Part shown: positions 23,643-32,459 of the stretch, piece by piece
How the letters are laid out: every line of letters starts with the position of its first letter
Position numbering within the stretch: the first letter of the stretch is position 1
NCBI GenBank assembly: GCA_029851835.1
Contig: JARKVD010000037.1
Coordinates: 1-48,615, forward strand
DNA from: Clostridium sp.
Lineage (GTDB): Bacteria > Bacillota > Clostridia > Clostridiales > Clostridiaceae
Direction: 5' to 3'
Length of the DNA: 48,615 nt
Made by a program: the position numbers and the translations under genes
The notes under the pieces: model-generated
What the model saw: the letters and a program-made list of their open reading frames with translations, nothing else
What the model was told of the DNA's origin: nothing
Database searches by the model: none

Positions 23643-24073
23643 ATCTTATCTATCTCCTTTATCATTGTATTAATCATTTCTTTTTCAACTTTATCAGATG
23701 TACTTTCTAAAGCTGTTCTCATAAAATGAAACCCTGGTACATACCCAGCTTCTCCAGACTTAAATCCATATTCCTGTGAAGCGGGGTAATAATATCTCTT
23801 TTTACCATCCTTGGACATCTTAACAAATACATCATTCATTTTTTCATCCATTGTTACTTGATATACTTTTTTGCCCTTAATCCTAGTTTTTTCAGCCTTA
23901 ATTTTAATACCTTTTCTTAAATTACCTGTTTGATCTAAAAATCCACCTTTTTTAGCAGCTGATTTTGGTATTAAAATAGCTTTCCTAACTGATTTACTTA
24001 CAACCTTTTGCGGTAATATCTCCAGTTTTTGAAATGATTTTTGAAGTTCTATAATCCCTTCAATTTCTACCAT
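23639..24073 (-). CDS. HK97 gp10-family tail completion protein
   Basis: 144 residues with MVEIEGIIELQKSFQKLEIL, then PQKVVSKSVRKAILIPKSAA, GNLRKGIKIKAEKT and YYYPASQEYGFKSGEAGYVP followed by GFHFMRTALE. The E-Y-G-x-K/x-P-G-F-H-F-M-R motif is characteristic of the gp10 family. Its ATG overlaps the stop of the head-tail adaptor (TAATG). Confidence 0.82.
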   Translation of the reverse strand: MVEIEGIIELQKSFQKLEILPQKVVSKSVRKAILIPKSAAKKGGFLDQTGNLRKGIKIKAEKTRIKGKKVYQVTMDEKMNDVFVKMSKDGKKRYYYPASQEYGFKSGEAGYVPGFHFMRTALESTSDKVEKEMINTMIKEIDKI

Positions 24074-24389
24074 TAAAACAACTCCTTACAAAGCAATAAA
24101 AGCACTTTATTTCTTTCATATTCATTTATTACACTTGTAATAATAAATACTCTGCCTTTATATGCTACTCTCATGCTAGGTGTTATATTTTTTATATATC
24201 TCAATCTAATCTTATGTGTTAGTTCTGAATTGTTTTTTCCGCTTCAAAAAACTCTCTTCCTGCAATAGGATTTATGTTTGCCCATACCCTACACACATCT
24301 ACCCACTGCTCTGACTCTTGACCAAACGCATCTTGTACACCTACAAGTTTTTGTAATGTTATCTTATTTTTTAACTCTCCTGCTTGCAT
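24073..24389 (-). pseudogene. Head-tail adaptor (SPP1 gp16 type), frameshifted at an A-run
   Basis: From ATG 24389 (AGGTGA upstream): MQAGELKNKITLQKLVGVQD, then AFGQESEQWVDVCRVWANIN and PIAGREFFEAEK. The zero frame then stops early after TIQN. If the A6 run at 24233-24238 were A7, the frame would continue NNSELTHKIRLRYIKNITPS, then MRVAYKGRVFIITSVINEYE and stop exactly at the TAATG junction with the next gene. The total would be 105 residues, the usual size for PF05521. A sequencing error, a real mutation or slippage are all possible. Confidence 0.8.
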
Positions 24390-24397
24390 AAACTCAC

Positions 24398-24703
24398 CTA
24401 TATACAATAATTTTTATGTGGTTTTAATATTGCATTAACACTAAATGCCACCTCGTCAGTTACTGCTCCAACAGGCGCTCTATTCTCATACCAATGAGAT
24501 ACTAGTAAATAAACAGCAATTCGTATAACCTCAGGGACATCCCATTTATTTGTAGCGTTCATACTACTATCTAAAATAGGCTTTTTTAATTCTGTTTCAC
24601 AATAACTTACTGCTGCTGTTAATAATACCTTTAATAGATTTTTTTCCTCTAACTCATCTTCAGGTTTAATGTATCCTATAATCTCTTCAACTGTTATTTG
24701 CAA
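24398..24703 (-). CDS. Head-tail connector (gp6-like)
   Basis: 101 residues: MQITVEEIIGYIKPEDELEE, then KNLLKVLLTAAVSYCETELK and VPEVIRIAVYLLVSHWYENR followed by APVG. This helical protein with the V...L..HWYENR motif is the PF05135 connector that binds below the portal. It overlaps the upstream gene by 10 bp. Confidence 0.85.
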   Translation of the reverse strand: MQITVEEIIGYIKPEDELEEKNLLKVLLTAAVSYCETELKKPILDSSMNATNKWDVPEVIRIAVYLLVSHWYENRAPVGAVTDEVAFSVNAILKPHKNYCI

Positions 24704-24984
24704 CCTTTACCACCACGCTTCGGTTTCTTTTCCTCTTCTACTACCATTTCACCAATATTCTCATCAATCACCTGAGTTTGTTCGTTTTCCCCCTCAGCTT
24801 TTGAAGCTTCTTCATCTTCAACCACATCAATTGATTTTTGTATTTTAACCTCTTCACCTGGAATTGCCTCTGCAAACCCATTATCAATGAATTTTATCGC
24901 CATATCATCCTCAAGGTTTGCCACATCTCCAGGTGCATAACTCCAATCTGGGGATGCTATAACTACTAACATTTTTACTTTCAT
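24694..24984 (-). CDS. Hypothetical head-region protein, 96 aa
   Basis: N-terminal ~45 residues (MKVKMLVVIASPDWSYAPGD, then VANLEDDMAIKFIDNGFAEA) form the small strand-turn-helix domain found just after capsid genes in Firmicute phages. The rest is an acidic linker ending in a Lys/Gly-rich tail. GAGGTGA precedes the ATG. Function not established. Confidence 0.65.
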   Translation of the reverse strand: MKVKMLVVIASPDWSYAPGDVANLEDDMAIKFIDNGFAEAIPGEEVKIQKSIDVVEDEEASKAEGENEQTQVIDENIGEMVVEEEKKPKRGGKGCK

Positions 24985-25006
24985 ATTTCTTCACCTCATA
25001 AAATAA

Positions 25007-25024
25007 GAGGAGCCTAAGCTCCTC
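25007..25024 (-). terminator. Hairpin after the capsid gene
   Basis: GAGGAGC/GCTCCTC around a 4-nt loop, followed on the minus strand by TTATTTTAT. Probably attenuates transcription below the abundant capsid gene. Confidence 0.75.
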
Positions 25025-25037
25025 CGTTAATTAAATA

Positions 25038-26285
25038 TTAGGATGCTGCGTGTTTGAAATGTGCAACACTTGAGCTTCCAGGATTAACAAATTTAGAATC
25101 ATGTCTAGCAAAAGCTAAGAATCCAATTTGTCCATTTTCAATATACTTTTCATTTATTCTAAATAAAGTAACATCCATAACATCTCTTATGAAGAAGTTC
25201 GAAAAATCACCAAATAATAATGATTTCTTATCTGCTCCAACTTGATCCATATCATTATTAAGAATATATTGATATCCATTTATTGTGTCTGGTTCTCTTA
25301 CTGCAATTCCTGGCTGCCATAGTGGTCTACCTTGACTATCCTTCATCTTCTTAACTATTTTCATTGTTTGGTCATGCATCATGTACTTACCATCACCTCT
25401 ATATGCAGCATCAACAGCAAACTCCAAGTCGATAAAGTTTTCCCAAAGTAATGAATCTATTTGGCCTGCTGCACCTGTCACTCCTAAACTTGAAGCTGTT
25501 ACAATTCCTTCTGGCTGACTTGTTCCTGTTCCTGTTGTGTAGTACTTATTTTCAGCCCTCGCAATTCTTGTGGCTATTATCTTAGTTATATATGCTTCTA
25601 TATCAAATCCACTATCCATTAATAACTCAATAGGAACTAATATAGTTTTAGATGAGAACTTATAGGCATTTAATGTCTTTTGTCCAAATGACGTATCTTG
25701 TGTGCCTACAGCTCCATTTTCTGCAACAAGTTCACCAATATTCCCTGTATCGTCAGCTGTAGGCATTGGAATTGCATTTCCTGAATTTGTTCTCATTATT
25801 GTAGCTCCTGAAATTCTCATACCTCCAAAAGTCTTTTTAGCTTCTGTTAAAGTATTATAGAATCCTGTTGGCACAGTATACCCTCCAGCATTTCCTGTAA
25901 TAGCTGATAATGCCCTATCCTCTACATTATTTCTTTGTGAAGTTATTAAATTTCTTTCTTCGCTGCTTAATCCACTTACTCCATAACGAATATATTTTTC
26001 AAAAGCTTTTCTGTATTCCTCCTTATCAGTAACTCTTTGAGGTTGTCCACTTTTTTCATCTCTTTGCTCAGGTACATTATTTTCTGCAAAATGCCTTTCC
26101 TGCTCCTGTAGCTTCTCTCTCTTCTGAATTTCAGCTGTTAATCTGTCAACTTCTGCATCTAAATTCTCATACTTTGTTGTCTCTTCACCTGACATACTTC
26201 TTTTTTCAGTGTCAGCCTTATCTAATATGCCTCTCATTTGCTGATATAGGCCATATCTTTTCTCTTTTAACTCTTGTATTGTCAT
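25038..26285 (-). CDS. Major capsid protein, HK97 fold
   Basis: 415 residues from ATG 26285, which overlaps the protease stop (TAATG). An N-terminal coiled-coil delta domain (about 1-100, MTIQELKEKRYGLYQQMRGI then DAEVDRLTAEIQKREKLQEQ) acts as scaffold and is normally removed by the prohead protease. The capsid core follows, with GGYTVPTGFYNTLTEAKKTF, RISGATIMRTNSGNAIPMPT, and the P-loop/axial region GTGTSQPEGIVTA. It assembles the icosahedral head. Confidence 0.93.
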   Translation of the reverse strand: MTIQELKEKRYGLYQQMRGILDKADTEKRSMSGEETTKYENLDAEVDRLTAEIQKREKLQEQERHFAENNVPEQRDEKSGQPQRVTDKEEYRKAFEKYIRYGVSGLSSEERNLITSQRNNVEDRALSAITGNAGGYTVPTGFYNTLTEAKKTFGGMRISGATIMRTNSGNAIPMPTADDTGNIGELVAENGAVGTQDTSFGQKTLNAYKFSSKTILVPIELLMDSGFDIEAYITKIIATRIARAENKYYTTGTGTSQPEGIVTASSLGVTGAAGQIDSLLWENFIDLEFAVDAAYRGDGKYMMHDQTMKIVKKMKDSQGRPLWQPGIAVREPDTINGYQYILNNDMDQVGADKKSLLFGDFSNFFIRDVMDVTLFRINEKYIENGQIGFLAFARHDSKFVNPGSSSVAHFKHAAS

Positions 26286-26920
26286 TAACATCCACTCTCC
26301 TTAATCTTTAACTCTAATTTTTTTCTCTGAATTTCCGCATTAAAAAAAGGCCCATTTTCGGCCTGTCTTTCTAAGTATTCTTTGTATGGATCATAGCTTC
26401 TAGCACTTACTGTACTATCTGGATATGCAGGAAATGCTACTGGCGAAATTTCTAACAACTTCGCTTTTGTAATACTTCTTACAATGTTATCTGGGTCATT
26501 TTCATCCCATTCCTCAATTACCTTTTGGAATCCAAAAGAAACTCCATCTACATCCCCTCTTTTAATTGTTTGATAAACATCATTTCCAAGGGTTGTTGGC
26601 GGCAAATCAAGTTCAAATCTTAACCCTATTGAATCCTCATAAAGTCTTAAGGTTCCATTCTTAGTTCTTCCAAGTACTTGACTTGTGTCATGACTCCATA
26701 AAGCTCTTTGATCTTCTACTTTAAGGCTTTCTTCAAAAGCTCCTTTTTTAAACTGCTCTTTGAAACGTCTCCAGTATCCCAATGTTTGAGACTTCATTTC
26801 CCACTTAACGGCATATCCACTAATTGTTTTTACTCCATCCTCAGCTTCTCTTACTTCAATACCTTCACTAATAAGTTCTCTTTGTTCAACTTCTTGTATA
26901 GAATTTTTATCCTTATTCAT
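26285..26920 (-). CDS. HK97-family prohead protease
   Basis: 211 residues with the S78 signature: TISGYAVKWEMKSQTLGYWR, then ALWSHDTSQVLGRTKNGTLR with catalytic His77, and RGDVDGVSFGFQ with Ser128, then LLEISPVAFPAYPDSTVSAR. It cleaves the capsid delta domain. It overlaps the portal gene by 8 bp and the capsid start by 1 bp. Confidence 0.92.
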   Translation of the reverse strand: MNKDKNSIQEVEQRELISEGIEVREAEDGVKTISGYAVKWEMKSQTLGYWRRFKEQFKKGAFEESLKVEDQRALWSHDTSQVLGRTKNGTLRLYEDSIGLRFELDLPPTTLGNDVYQTIKRGDVDGVSFGFQKVIEEWDENDPDNIVRSITKAKLLEISPVAFPAYPDSTVSARSYDPYKEYLERQAENGPFFNAEIQRKKLELKIKESGC

Positions 26921-28160
26921 TATTCACACCTCCTTTCCCAGCTGCATCAACAGTAATCATATTTCCATTAACTAAATAAACATCTCCACCCTCCACAGGG
27001 TCCATGTTTTCTTTCTTTAATATGTCATTTGCAGACATCCAACCATTTTGTCTTGCTATTGCATATCCCTCCATTCGACTCTTAAAGTCACCTCTTAATA
27101 AGCCATCAACATCAAACTCTGAAAAGTAATCTTTTCTATCATTTTCAGAAAATAATTGCATAAAAAAAGCCTGTTCTATACGAACAAGCCATGGCCTAAG
27201 GCTATATACAACAAATTGTATTCCTTGATGCTCTATATTACTGAATGTTGCTTTGTCCAGGTCCATAATCATATGTGGTGGAACTCTGAATATCCTTGCA
27301 ATTTCATTAAGCTGAAATTTTCTAGTCTCTATAAATTGTGAATCCTCTGGAGGAATTACTGTTTTACTGTACTTCAATCCTTCTTCCAGAATCATAGTGC
27401 TGTGGGAATTATCTAATCCTTGCCTTTTAGCTAACAAATCAGCTTTTAATCTGTCATAAGCCTGTTCACTTAAAGCATTTGGTGACTCTAACGTTCCACC
27501 TATGTTAGTTCCTTGACCAAAATACTGATTTCCAAATTGTTCAGCTGCAAGCCCTAATCCTATAGCTTCTCGTGCATATGCAATAGGACTAAGTCCTTTC
27601 TTTCCATTTAAGCTCAAACCTTTAATATGAACTATTTCATACTTGAAATATACCTTCTGACCTTCATCATCAATTACAATATACTGTTTCTGAAAATCCT
27701 TAGGTCTAGTTTTGTCCTCATATACATGCACTCTCCACGGTTCAATAGGCCTTAATCCAGTTAGTTGTCCTCTATTGTTATATTCTTTAATAATATAAGC
27801 ATTTCCCCATAAACACAGATGAGTTACAATTGTTTCTCTAAATTCAAATGAACTTTGGTCATCATTTGATATGTCATGAAGTATTCTATACAGTGGATGC
27901 GCTCTATCCTCTTTCTTGCTACCATCAGGACCTCGTTTATATATCTTAAGAGGCAAAGATGCTATACTTTCAGCTAGTATTCTTACACATGCATAAACTG
28001 CTGATAATCTCATGGAGCTCTCTTCCGTTACCTGCACTCCACTTTTACTAGCCTGCATACTAAAAATTGCTGACATTCCAGCATTATCACTACTTGCAAT
28101 ATTAGTAGCTTCTCTTAATTCTCCACCAAGTATTTTAATTAAAGTTCCTCTTATACCCAA
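26913..28160 (-). CDS. HK97-family portal protein
   Basis: 415 residues from TTG 28160 (GGAGGTGA upstream). Diagnostic stretches: LSAVYACVRILAESIASLPL, HPLYRILHDISNDDQSSFEF, WGNAYIIKEYN, and FRVPPHMIMDLDKATFSNIE. It forms the dodecameric DNA gate at the head vertex and docks the terminase. Its end overlaps the protease gene. Confidence 0.94.
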   Translation of the reverse strand: MGIRGTLIKILGGELREATNIASSDNAGMSAIFSMQASKSGVQVTEESSMRLSAVYACVRILAESIASLPLKIYKRGPDGSKKEDRAHPLYRILHDISNDDQSSFEFRETIVTHLCLWGNAYIIKEYNNRGQLTGLRPIEPWRVHVYEDKTRPKDFQKQYIVIDDEGQKVYFKYEIVHIKGLSLNGKKGLSPIAYAREAIGLGLAAEQFGNQYFGQGTNIGGTLESPNALSEQAYDRLKADLLAKRQGLDNSHSTMILEEGLKYSKTVIPPEDSQFIETRKFQLNEIARIFRVPPHMIMDLDKATFSNIEHQGIQFVVYSLRPWLVRIEQAFFMQLFSENDRKDYFSEFDVDGLLRGDFKSRMEGYAIARQNGWMSANDILKKENMDPVEGGDVYLVNGNMITVDAAGKGGVNNE

Positions 28161-28180
28161 ACTCTCACCTCCCTTCAGTG

Positions 28181-29893
28181 TTATATAGTTCTGATACCTC
28201 TGCTTTCATAAACTGACTTCTTCATAACTTCACCTTTCATTGCTTCTGTCCATGCATCTATTACAGCATCTACACAGTCTATTCTCTTTTGTGCTAAATC
28301 TTTATCTATTTTCTGTTCCTTGAAACTGTTGTAAACCAATTTTGCATTTGCAAGTGACCAGGTCAACACTTTAGCTTCTTCCTTGTTATAAATAACATTT
28401 TCACTTTCAATTTCAAGTTTAAAGTCTACTGTAGCATCATTTAAATATTTACATGATTGGACAATTAATAAACTATCCCATCCTGTAGCTTCTAAATCTG
28501 CCAAAAATGCACTTGCATTGTGAGGATCATAGCAAACCATTCTTATTTTCAAATCATATAATCTTACTATTTTCTTTAAATATTCAATTATATATTTATA
28601 ATCTGTCTTAATACCTCCAAGTGTCTCAGTAAGAGTTATTAATTCTTCCATTACCCAAATGTCATATGGAGCATTGTCAGTTTTTATATGTTCCGCTAAC
28701 CTTTTACTAGGCATAAAACTATGTGAATGAATAAAGTATTTTTTTATATTCTTATCATTTAAAAATGGAAATACCAAAGCTAATGAAGTTAAATCTCCTC
28801 CAGAGGATAAATCTAGGCCAACCCAACACTCTTTACCTCTCATATCTTCTAATGACATATTACTAGCTAACTTCTTCCACATTTGAATATCTTTAATATA
28901 AATATTATCTGTAGCCTGTACCCAAATGTTTAGCTGCTTAGTTAAGAAATCTCTTAAACTCTCTCCACCCATGTCTCTTGCAGTATCTGCAACTGGTATA
29001 AGATTTTCAAGTGCAGCTGAATCATAAGCAAGTGTAGGATTTGCTTTTATCCAATTTTGAGGTTCCCAAATATCGTCTTTTTCATCCATTTGTGCAATAA
29101 ATACAAATTGAGTTTCATTTGTAAATACACCTTTTAGTAAATTGCAGCAGTACTCATATAACTCATAACATGGTGAATTTAAATCAAATCCAGCTGTTGT
29201 TATAACAGATATTAGAGCTTGCTTCATCTTTTTGATTCCGCCCTCTAATAACTTGTACATCTGATTGTCTTTATGAGCATGATACTCGTCTACTATGCCA
29301 AGCAATGGCCTAAATCCATCTATAGATTTTGTATCTCTTCCCAATGCTCTGATTAAGGAGTTTGTTATTTTACATACTATAGTACTTTTGTATTCCTGGA
29401 TCTTAAATAGTTCACTTAAATCCTCATCAGAATTAATGAACTTAACCATTTCATTAAATACAATCTTAGCCTGGTCAGCCTTAGTTGCTGTACAATATAT
29501 CTGCCCATAATTATATCCATCGAAGTTTCCATAATAAGTTCCAAGGATTCCATTTAGAAAACTCTTTCCATTTTGCCTAGCTAATTGAACATATGACGTC
29601 CTAAACCTTCTATATCCTGTTCCCTTTTCTACCCATCCATTAAGTGATCCTAATATAAAGTCTTGAAATGGATATAGTTTAAGCTGCAGTTTTTCCTCAC
29701 CTTCAGCAATATATAAAGTCTCTGCATAATCAATAATACGCAGAGACTTCTCAACATCAAATTCATATTTATAAACTGCTAATTTACTGTTTTCTAAATC
29801 CTTTAAGTGTCTTTCACATGCTAACTTAACTAACTTACCAGCTATTATTTTACCTTCAATAACATCCAATGCATATTGGGTAACTCTATCCAA
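28181..29893 (-). CDS. terL: Terminase large subunit
   Basis: About 570 residues. The ATPase domain has Walker A VQLARQNGKS and Walker B LLGIVDEYHAH. The C-terminal RNase H-like nuclease begins GLDLSSGGDLTSL. This is the packaging motor that pulls DNA into the head and cuts it. I use TTG 29893 (AGGTGG five bases upstream); a GTG at 29902 is an alternative. It overlaps the end of the small subunit gene. Confidence 0.94.
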   Translation of the reverse strand: MDRVTQYALDVIEGKIIAGKLVKLACERHLKDLENSKLAVYKYEFDVEKSLRIIDYAETLYIAEGEEKLQLKLYPFQDFILGSLNGWVEKGTGYRRFRTSYVQLARQNGKSFLNGILGTYYGNFDGYNYGQIYCTATKADQAKIVFNEMVKFINSDEDLSELFKIQEYKSTIVCKITNSLIRALGRDTKSIDGFRPLLGIVDEYHAHKDNQMYKLLEGGIKKMKQALISVITTAGFDLNSPCYELYEYCCNLLKGVFTNETQFVFIAQMDEKDDIWEPQNWIKANPTLAYDSAALENLIPVADTARDMGGESLRDFLTKQLNIWVQATDNIYIKDIQMWKKLASNMSLEDMRGKECWVGLDLSSGGDLTSLALVFPFLNDKNIKKYFIHSHSFMPSKRLAEHIKTDNAPYDIWVMEELITLTETLGGIKTDYKYIIEYLKKIVRLYDLKIRMVCYDPHNASAFLADLEATGWDSLLIVQSCKYLNDATVDFKLEIESENVIYNKEEAKVLTWSLANAKLVYNSFKEQKIDKDLAQKRIDCVDAVIDAWTEAMKGEVMKKSVYESRGIRTI

Positions 29894-30464
29894 TAGCACC
29901 ACCTACAAACTTGCCAAACTTATTTTTTGGAGCTTCATCTTTTGGTTTGCGAGGAATATTTTTTATCTTAGCCAATGGATTAAGGAATAATCTATCCTCC
30001 ATTTTTATTAACATATCCATTTTTTTATTAATTGCTGTTTCCAATGTTAAAAGGCCATCGGTTGATAATAAATAATTTATTTTATTTATTAGGTTGTTTA
30101 TTTTCTTAGCATTATATTCCCCACTAAGTATTTCAATTGTATCTTCTGATTCATCACTATTAAACTCTAATACATTCATAGTTTCTCTTATTTTTAAAAG
30201 ATTTTCATATTCTGAAAATGTCATGCAATATCTAGATAATAGCCCTACATCTCCTGAAGAAACAAAATCAATATCTTTATAAATTTTAATAATTTCCTTC
30301 CACTTTTTATATGCTATTGCATTATTTTTTACATAAGAAGGACAAATTAATTTATTACTTCCTACTTTTATCTCATTATTTTTTCTTTCGTCTATTTCGG
30401 CCTTAGTCAAGTGTTTCTTGCCTTTTGCCCTTATTAATTCAATCGGTTGAGCATTTCTCCCCAA
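29886..30464 (-). CDS. terS: Terminase small subunit, P27 family
   Basis: 192 residues starting at TTG behind GGAGG. GRNAQPIELIRAKGKKHLTK, then EIDERKNNEIKVGSNKLICP, and a helical region (VGLLSRYCMTFSEYENLLKI) are typical of P27/TerS proteins. The C-terminus carries NKKMDMLIKMEDRLFLNPLA. It recognises the packaging site. The upstream ~85 bp gap before the HNH gene is G/C-rich and could contain the packaging start, but I see no defined element. Confidence 0.88.
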   Translation of the reverse strand: MGRNAQPIELIRAKGKKHLTKAEIDERKNNEIKVGSNKLICPSYVKNNAIAYKKWKEIIKIYKDIDFVSSGDVGLLSRYCMTFSEYENLLKIRETMNVLEFNSDESEDTIEILSGEYNAKKINNLINKINYLLSTDGLLTLETAINKKMDMLIKMEDRLFLNPLAKIKNIPRKPKDEAPKNKFGKFVGGAIG

Positions 30465-30549
30465 GACCTCACCTCCAAAAATTTTATAAAGGGAGTTTTT
30501 GCGTGAAATAAGAGGACACGCGGTCTCCTAGGATGAGGTCTGTAGAGAT

Positions 30550-30924
30550 TTACTCCCCCCTACCCCTATTACCGAAGCCGCCGTCCTCTTTTGCTGTTTT
30601 TATATCGTGATGTTTTTTACATAAAGCTTGATGGTTGTTCTTATCCCAGAACAGTTTCATATCACCTTTATGTGGTGTTATATGGTCCACAACTGTTGAA
30701 GGTTTATACTTGCCCTCTTTTAAACATATAACACAGAGTGGATTCTTCTTTAAAAAATCTTCTCTATACTTACGCCATTTGTATCCATATCCTCTACTAT
30801 GTGAGCTTCCTCTATCTTTATTAGTTTGTCTTTTAGCTTCTATATATTTCTTTTGACAAGCTGCACATCTAACCTCACTGATATCTATAACACTTCCGCA
30901 TCTACATCTTTTAAGCATTGCCAT
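30550..30924 (-). CDS. HNH endonuclease beside terminase
   Basis: 124 residues: an N-terminal zinc ribbon (CRCGSVIDISEVRCAACQKK) followed by an HNH domain (FLKKNPLCVICLKEGKYKPS, TVVDHITPHKGD, NHQALCKKHHDIKTAKEDGG). HNH proteins next to TerS are required for packaging cleavage in HK97-like phages. AAGGAG lies before the ATG. Confidence 0.9.
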   Translation of the reverse strand: MAMLKRCRCGSVIDISEVRCAACQKKYIEAKRQTNKDRGSSHSRGYGYKWRKYREDFLKKNPLCVICLKEGKYKPSTVVDHITPHKGDMKLFWDKNNHQALCKKHHDIKTAKEDGGFGNRGRGE

Positions 30925-30935
30925 AGTTAAGCTCC

Positions 30936-31154
30936 TTACTTAATCTCTCTAATTCTTCCATGCACTCTTTTGTAGCTTCTTGCCTTTGTTACTTCTCTTA
31001 AATCATCAGTAGCCTTTGTTGCCTTCACCTTCTTACAGCCACAGTATGAACATGATATATACTTACCTTGTCCTATTGCACTTATCATCTCTGATTCAAT
31101 TAAGATAAATTCTCTTGAGCATCCTTTGCATTTGTAACCAACATAAATACCCAA
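30936..31154 (-). CDS. Zinc-ribbon protein, 72 aa
   Basis: Begins at TTG 31154 (AGGTGG upstream), giving MGIYVGYKCKGCSREFILIE, then QGKYISCSYCGCKKVKA and a basic C-terminus (KARSYKRVHGRIREI). Two Cys pairs (CKGC and CSYC) form a four-Cys zinc knuckle. Small zinc ribbons of this kind often precede the packaging genes. It is the first gene after a terminator, so it probably heads the late operon. Confidence 0.72.
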   Translation of the reverse strand: MGIYVGYKCKGCSREFILIESEMISAIGQGKYISCSYCGCKKVKATKATDDLREVTKARSYKRVHGRIREIK

Positions 31155-31182
31155 TCTAAACACCACCTAAAAATAAAAAAGA

Positions 31183-31205
31183 GGAAATACTTTTACAGTA
31201 TCTCC
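31183..31205 (-). terminator. Terminator between early and late regions
   Basis: On the minus strand GGAGATACT/AGTATTTCC (one G-T pair) around GTAAA, followed by TCTTTTTTATTT. It lies between the last early gene (31257) and the late operon, a natural point for late activation. Confidence 0.7.
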
Positions 31206-31256
31206 CCTTTAGGATGAAGGATTTAAAGGAATAATTTTATGATATAATCATACCCT

Positions 31257-31466
31257 TTATTTATCTACACCACAATGGCACGTTTCGTGCATATTATGTG
31301 CATTGCATTGTTCTTTATCCATACATTTATCACATTGTTTATTACATATTTCATAATGCATAAAGCATTTCTTATCACATCTAGCTCCTGTTAATACTGC
31401 TGAATATAAAATTATTACAAACAAACTTAATAATATTATTAATAGTATCCCCAGGATCATCATCAA
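31257..31466 (-). CDS. Cys-rich membrane-anchored peptide, 69 aa
   Basis: An N-terminal membrane helix (ILGILLIILLSLFVIILYSA) is followed by a Cys/His-rich domain: ARCDKKCFMHYEICNKQCDK, then CMDKEQCNAHNMHETCHCG, with nine Cys and four His. The domain could bind metal or form disulfides outside the cell. It overlaps the upstream gene (TGATG). Confidence 0.6.
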   Translation of the reverse strand: MMMILGILLIILLSLFVIILYSAVLTGARCDKKCFMHYEICNKQCDKCMDKEQCNAHNMHETCHCGVDK

Positions 31467-31717
31467 TCACCTTCCATCTTAACTTGATTGTGGTACTCAT
31501 CAATGCAGCTACTTATGCTTTCTTTGCCAAACATAAGCTTAAAATTATTTTTATTCATTTCAGCTATCCCTTGTATGCCATTAATAATATTTACTATCGT
31601 TGGAACTACTTCTCCTTCTATATCTACTCCTTTATAGTTTGCTAGAATAACTAACTCCATTTTTTTATCTGCTGGTAAACTCTTTATACTCTCAATTACA
31701 TCTTCTTTACTAACCAT
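31463..31717 (-). CDS. Hypothetical phage protein, 84 aa
   Basis: A helical protein: MVSKEDVIESIKSLPADKKM, then ELVILANYKGVDIEGEVVPT and IVNIINGIQGIAEMNKNNFK. No family recognised. It lies 15 bp after the 188-aa gene and overlaps the Cys-rich peptide start. Confidence 0.6.
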   Translation of the reverse strand: MVSKEDVIESIKSLPADKKMELVILANYKGVDIEGEVVPTIVNIINGIQGIAEMNKNNFKLMFGKESISSCIDEYHNQVKMEGD

Positions 31718-31731
31718 CTTGTCCGCCTCAC

Positions 31732-32298
31732 TTACTCTTCAGCTTCTTCATAAAGCTTCTGCATATATTTAATTTCATCCTCACGCATTTTAATTGACTT
31801 TTCTATTTCTTCTTTCTGTTTATCCTTTTCAATCCACCAAAACCCTTTTCCTGTTCTCAATTCCTCTATTTCATCTTTTGATTTTCCAATTTTATTTAAC
31901 CAATATTCTTTATTGGAATATAAATACTTAATTCCTGAACTATACCCATGTCGTACTTTTATGCTATTATTGCCAATCCACATTGTTGTCTTCCATGGAA
32001 AATTATAATGCGGTATCCCTGCTCCCTTTGCTGCTTCATCTAAAATACGGCATGGACTATAATCACACGCTAGTATTATTTCATATTCACTATTTAATTC
32101 CACTTCAATATGCTTTGATAGCATTTCAATAAATTTATTAACACTTTCCACTTCAACCATGTCTGAACTAAATTCAGCTAATACCATGGCAAAGAAACCC
32201 AAATCACTTTTATCACCATTATCATGTTGTGGCTCCACTATAGCTTCTGCCCACCACTTAGCTGCTATCTCTGCAATTTCTCTTTTACTTTTCCCCAT
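31732..32298 (-). CDS. Hypothetical phage protein, 188 aa
   Basis: I start it at ATG 32298 (AAGGGGAG upstream): MGKSKREIAEIAAKWWAEAI, then HDNGDKSDLGFFAMVLAEFS. The middle has a C-D-Y-S-P-C-R-I-L motif and KTTMWIGNNSIKVRHGYSSG, with a charged helical tail. It looks like a conserved early-region phage protein, but I cannot name a function. Its start overlaps the end of the 52-aa gene. Confidence 0.65.
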   Translation of the reverse strand: MGKSKREIAEIAAKWWAEAIVEPQHDNGDKSDLGFFAMVLAEFSSDMVEVESVNKFIEMLSKHIEVELNSEYEIILACDYSPCRILDEAAKGAGIPHYNFPWKTTMWIGNNSIKVRHGYSSGIKYLYSNKEYWLNKIGKSKDEIEELRTGKGFWWIEKDKQKEEIEKSIKMREDEIKYMQKLYEEAEE

Positions 32299-32443
32299 TA
32301 ACTTTCTCCCCTTCCATAACACTGCCTATTACATAATCTAAATATCTTATATCAGCTTCTAATACTTTCTTTACTGTCTCCATATCTACTCCACACAGCT
32401 CTGATACAAACTTTAAATGTTCCTTGCTTATTGCCTCTTCCAT
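32285..32443 (-). CDS. Small hypothetical protein, 52 aa
   Basis: ATG 32443 behind AAAGGGGA opens MEEAISKEHLKFVSELCGVD, then METVKKVLEADIRYLDYVIG and SVMEGEKVNGEK. A single helical, acidic protein, co-translated with the 188-aa gene (14-bp overlap). No family recognised. Confidence 0.6.
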   Translation of the reverse strand: MEEAISKEHLKFVSELCGVDMETVKKVLEADIRYLDYVIGSVMEGEKVNGEK

Positions 32444-32459
32444 ATGAATCCCCTTTCAA

